Part shown: piece after piece, positions 62,335 through 64,000 of the stretch
How positions within the stretch are numbered: position 1 is the first letter of the stretch
How the letters are laid out: the number at the start of each line of letters is the position of its first letter
Assembly: GCF_018732085.1 (NCBI RefSeq)
Contig: NZ_CP076103.1
Span: 2,294,001 to 2,358,000, forward strand
Source: Lysobacter capsici
GTDB lineage: Bacteria; Pseudomonadota; Gammaproteobacteria; Xanthomonadales; Xanthomonadaceae
Reading direction: 5' to 3'
Length of the DNA stretch: 64,000 nucleotides
Made by a program: the position numbers and the translations under genes
Notes under the pieces: generated by a model
Told to the model about the DNA's origin: nothing
Databases searched by the model: none
Seen by the model: only the letters and a program-made list of their open reading frames with translations

Positions 62335-62817
62335 ATGACCACCGCCTACGATTTTTCCGCCACCGACATCGACGGCCAGTCCCAGTCGCTGGACCGTTAC
62401 AAGGGCAAGGTGCTGCTGATCGTCAACGTCGCGTCCAAGTGCGGCTTCACCCCGCAGTACACCGGCCTGGAGAAGCTCGAGCGCGAGTATCAGGCGCGCG
62501 GTTTCGAAGTGCTAGGCTTTCCCTGCGACCAGTTCGGCCACCAGGAACCCGGCGACGAGAACGAGATCAAGGAATTCTGCTCGCTGACCTACGACGTGAC
62601 CTTCCCGATGTACGCCAAGGTCGACGTCAACGGCGACAAGGCGCACCCGCTGTGGAAATGGCTCAAGGACGAGAAGGGCGGTTTCCTCGGCATCGACGCG
62701 ATCAAGTGGAACTTCACCAAGTTCCTGGTCGGCCGCGACGGCAAGGTGATCAAGCGCTATGCGCCGACGGACAAGCCCGAGTCGATCGCTGGGGATATCG
62801 AGAAGGCGTTGGCTTGA
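62335..62817 (+). CDS. Glutathione peroxidase family protein
   Basis: A 160-residue thioredoxin-fold peroxidase. The catalytic Cys36 is in NVASKCGFTPQYTGLE; LGFPCDQFGHQEPG supplies the conserved Gln (with Cys in the pair position of Cys-type GPx), and KWNFTKFLV the catalytic Trp and Asn. It reduces hydroperoxides with glutathione or thioredoxin; the second Cys (in FPCDQF, about residue 64) and a third (in EFCSLTYD, about residue 82) make a thioredoxin-linked Cys-GPx likely. ATG 62335 begins the family sequence; the 29 residues upstream in frame are unsupported. Confidence 0.93.
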   Translation: MTTAYDFSATDIDGQSQSLDRYKGKVLLIVNVASKCGFTPQYTGLEKLEREYQARGFEVLGFPCDQFGHQEPGDENEIKEFCSLTYDVTFPMYAKVDVNGDKAHPLWKWLKDEKGGFLGIDAIKWNFTKFLVGRDGKVIKRYAPTDKPESIAGDIEKALA

Positions 62818-62861
62818 TGGGTTTGAGCGGCTTGAATTGCTCGAAAGTTCAGTGTTGAAAG

Positions 62862-62896
62862 AAAGGCTTCGGCTCAAGCAGCCGAAGCCTTTTTTT
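62862..62896 (+). terminator. Intrinsic terminator after glutathione peroxidase
   Basis: AAAGGCTTCGGCT-CAAGC-AGCCGAAGCCTTT followed by further T: 13-base perfect stem, 45 bases after the stop. Confidence 0.94.
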
Positions 62897-63000
62897 GTTC
62901 CAGCTCCGACCGCTCCCTCCTACCGTCATTCCCGCCTTCGCGGGAATGACGATCTGGAAGGATGATGCAAGTCTCTGGATTCCCGCCTTCGCGGTTGAAG

Positions 63001-63034
63001 AAAGGCTTCGGCTCAAACAGCCGAAGCCTTTTTT
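63001..63034 (+). terminator. Second copy of the glutathione peroxidase terminator
   Basis: AAAGGCTTCGGCT-CAAAC-AGCCGAAGCCTTTTTT, differing from the first copy only in the loop and T-run length. No gene lies between the two copies, so it is a duplicate, not a terminator of a second gene. Confidence 0.9.
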
Positions 63035-63392
63035 GTTCTAGCTCCGACCGTTCCCTCCTACCGTCATTCCCGCGAACGCGGGCTCTGCTTTACTTCGGCG
63101 AAGCCGAACATCCAGGGCCTTTCGTGCGAGAACGTTTGAAGTCACTAACGTTTGAAGTCACTGGATTCCCGCTTTCGCGGGAATGACGATCTGGAAGGAT
63201 GGCGCTGAAGTCTCTGGATGTTCGGCTTCGCCGAAGTAAAGCAGAGCCCGCTTTCGCGGGAATGACGGTAGAGAGGACGTAGTCGTTGGCCGGTACGCGC
63301 CGACAAGACGCGTCAAAAAATTCAACCCAGTCGAACCCCGAAACACGAACCGTGACCCGGACCATCGCCCGAGTCACGATCCAATCCCCACC

Positions 63393-64000
63393 TCAAGCCA
63401 TATCCGTAGCCGCAGGCCGCGTAACATCGATCACCGCGGTCGTAGTCACAGCCGTATCGCTCGCCACACCCGCCACCGACCTATCAGCGCCCGTTCGAGC
63501 AGCACGCGCCACCGCGCTACGCCGCTTCCCCTTCAACCCAAACACCGGCCGCAACACCGGCACCCGCCGGATGATCTCGTGCAGCACGAAGCACCCGGCC
63601 ACCGTTCCGGACAGTACGATCGCCGGCTCGCTGATCGGGCCGAAATGCAGCGGCAAGATCCAGTACGCGATCAGCACGATCAGGCTCTGGTGCAGCACGT
63701 ACCACGGGTACACCGCTTCGGTCGCCCACGGCAGCCAGCGGAACGGCCGGTTGAGCAGGGCATGGCCCCAGCCCAGGATCGCGGTCAGCGCGAACCACAC
63801 GTACAGATTGCGCAGCAGCCATACGCTGTTCTGCAGCCAGTCGGGAATCTGTTCGGGGATCAGCAGCACCAGGCTCAGGTAGAACCCGAACAGGCCCAGC
63901 GCCAGGCTCAGGCTCCACTTGCGCAGCCGGGTCAGCTCGGCCCACAGGCCGGCGTCGTTGCCGATCCAATAGCCGTACAGGAACACGGTGAAGTACATCG
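63393..64000 (-). CDS. Acyltransferase 3-like (MdoC-type) membrane protein, 5' end beyond window
   Basis: The last 202 codons or so of a minus-strand gene. The visible part shows four to five membrane segments (LSLALGLFGFYLSLVLLI, LLRNLYVWFALTAILGWGHALL, LHQSLIVLIAYWILPL, PAIVLSGTVAGCFVLHEIIR). EAVYPWYVLHQSLIVLIAYW with the following RRVPVLRPVFGLKGK end matches the C-terminal part of acyltransferase 3/glucan-modification (MdoC-like) proteins. The hydrophilic tail rich in Ala/Thr/Val is unusual. The substrate (glucan, peptidoglycan or exopolysaccharide O-acyl) is unknown because the active-site N-terminus is missing. Confidence 0.78.
   Translation of the reverse strand, partial: MYFTVFLYGYWIGNDAGLWAELTRLRKWSLSLALGLFGFYLSLVLLIPEQIPDWLQNSVWLLRNLYVWFALTAILGWGHALLNRPFRWLPWATEAVYPWYVLHQSLIVLIAYWILPLHFGPISEPAIVLSGTVAGCFVLHEIIRRVPVLRPVFGLKGKRRSAVARAARTGADRSVAGVASDTAVTTTAVIDVTRPAATDMA

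Larger units (their letters stand above)
62818..63392. repeat. Duplicated terminator and family-B repeats before the truncated acyltransferase
   Basis: No gene in this 575-base gap. The terminator unit at about 62855-62923 recurs at 62993-63060, with the second hairpin at 63001-63034. Family-B repeats follow each copy: a short palindrome at 62924-62951, and a long nested inverted array at 63061-63267 containing two GTTTGAAGTCACT direct repeats and ends CGTCATTCCCGC. These lie at converging gene ends (glutathione peroxidase and the acyltransferase). Confidence 0.85.

Noticed and set aside
1..64000. tRNA, rRNA, prophage or transposase genes
   Set aside because: None could be recognised on either strand; all long gaps are filled by palindromic repeats or unique GC-rich sequence.

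Overview
This is a GC-rich chromosomal window of an ordinary Gammaproteobacterium. The gene set (YaeQ, BaiN-like flavoprotein, POT peptide transporter, TonB receptor, many secreted peptidases and lipoproteins), the very high G+C and the many copies of a short palindromic repeat beginning TGTAGGAGCGGCGCGAGC suggest Xanthomonadaceae, most likely Lysobacter or a close relative. That placement is inference from content, not from a marker gene. I see no rRNA, tRNA, CRISPR array, phage, integrase or transposase. Two genes are cut by the window: a dienelactone hydrolase at the left edge and an acyltransferase-like membrane protein at the right edge.

Layout. 1-9.2 kb: housekeeping enzymes (rimO, yaeQ-baiN pair, an RluA-type pseudouridine synthase, a class I glutamine amidotransferase, deaD). 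9.2-18.6 kb: a DeoR-type regulator with a perfect inverted repeat just before its start, an MFS transporter, yaiI, a two-gene module of an unknown protein plus an AbiEii-like nucleotidyltransferase (stop and start overlap), a GST, selO, a GNAT enzyme, a 38-residue lysine-rich protein and a Cys-rich protein. 18.7-25.3 kb: uup, SRPBCC/AraC/HEAQH-protein run, thpR and a DUF1801 protein. 25.9-31.6 kb: two minus-strand runs of exported proteins (a phytase-like esterase, an EEP-fold hydrolase and a lipoprotein; then an M14 carboxypeptidase and a lipoprotein). 31.9-36 kb: GST plus a Trp-rich secreted protein, a POT transporter plus rhomboid protease, and a 63-residue protein. 36.3-38.1 kb: a 585-residue histone-H1-like protein. 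38.4-49.3 kb: a small GNAT, rluF, a DUF3298 lipoprotein, cfa, an amino acid permease, an unknown two-gene unit with a hairpin between its genes, a GDPD, a sirtuin and an unknown protein. 49.5-54 kb: a large trimeric autotransporter adhesin built of about 105-residue repeats, with a receiver-like regulator upstream that has lost its phosphoacceptor Asp, and an AT-rich island. 54.2-64 kb: an M3 peptidase, a VOC protein, an amidohydrolase, a TonB receptor, a glutathione peroxidase and the truncated acyltransferase.

The intergenic DNA is unusual. Five families of palindromic repeats fill almost every long gap, usually at gene 3' ends. They are often arranged as inverted pairs and several times locally duplicated (167-bp, 322-bp-offset, 113-bp and 154-bp direct repeats). 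Clear intrinsic terminators follow the rhomboid, M14 peptidase, adhesin, regulator, M3 peptidase, TonB receptor and glutathione peroxidase genes, the last one duplicated.

The most promising candidates for something undescribed are the 12.5-14.1 kb unknown/nucleotidyltransferase pair, the 44.2-45.6 kb unknown pair with its hairpin, the pseudo-receiver/adhesin/AT-rich locus, and the repeat families.
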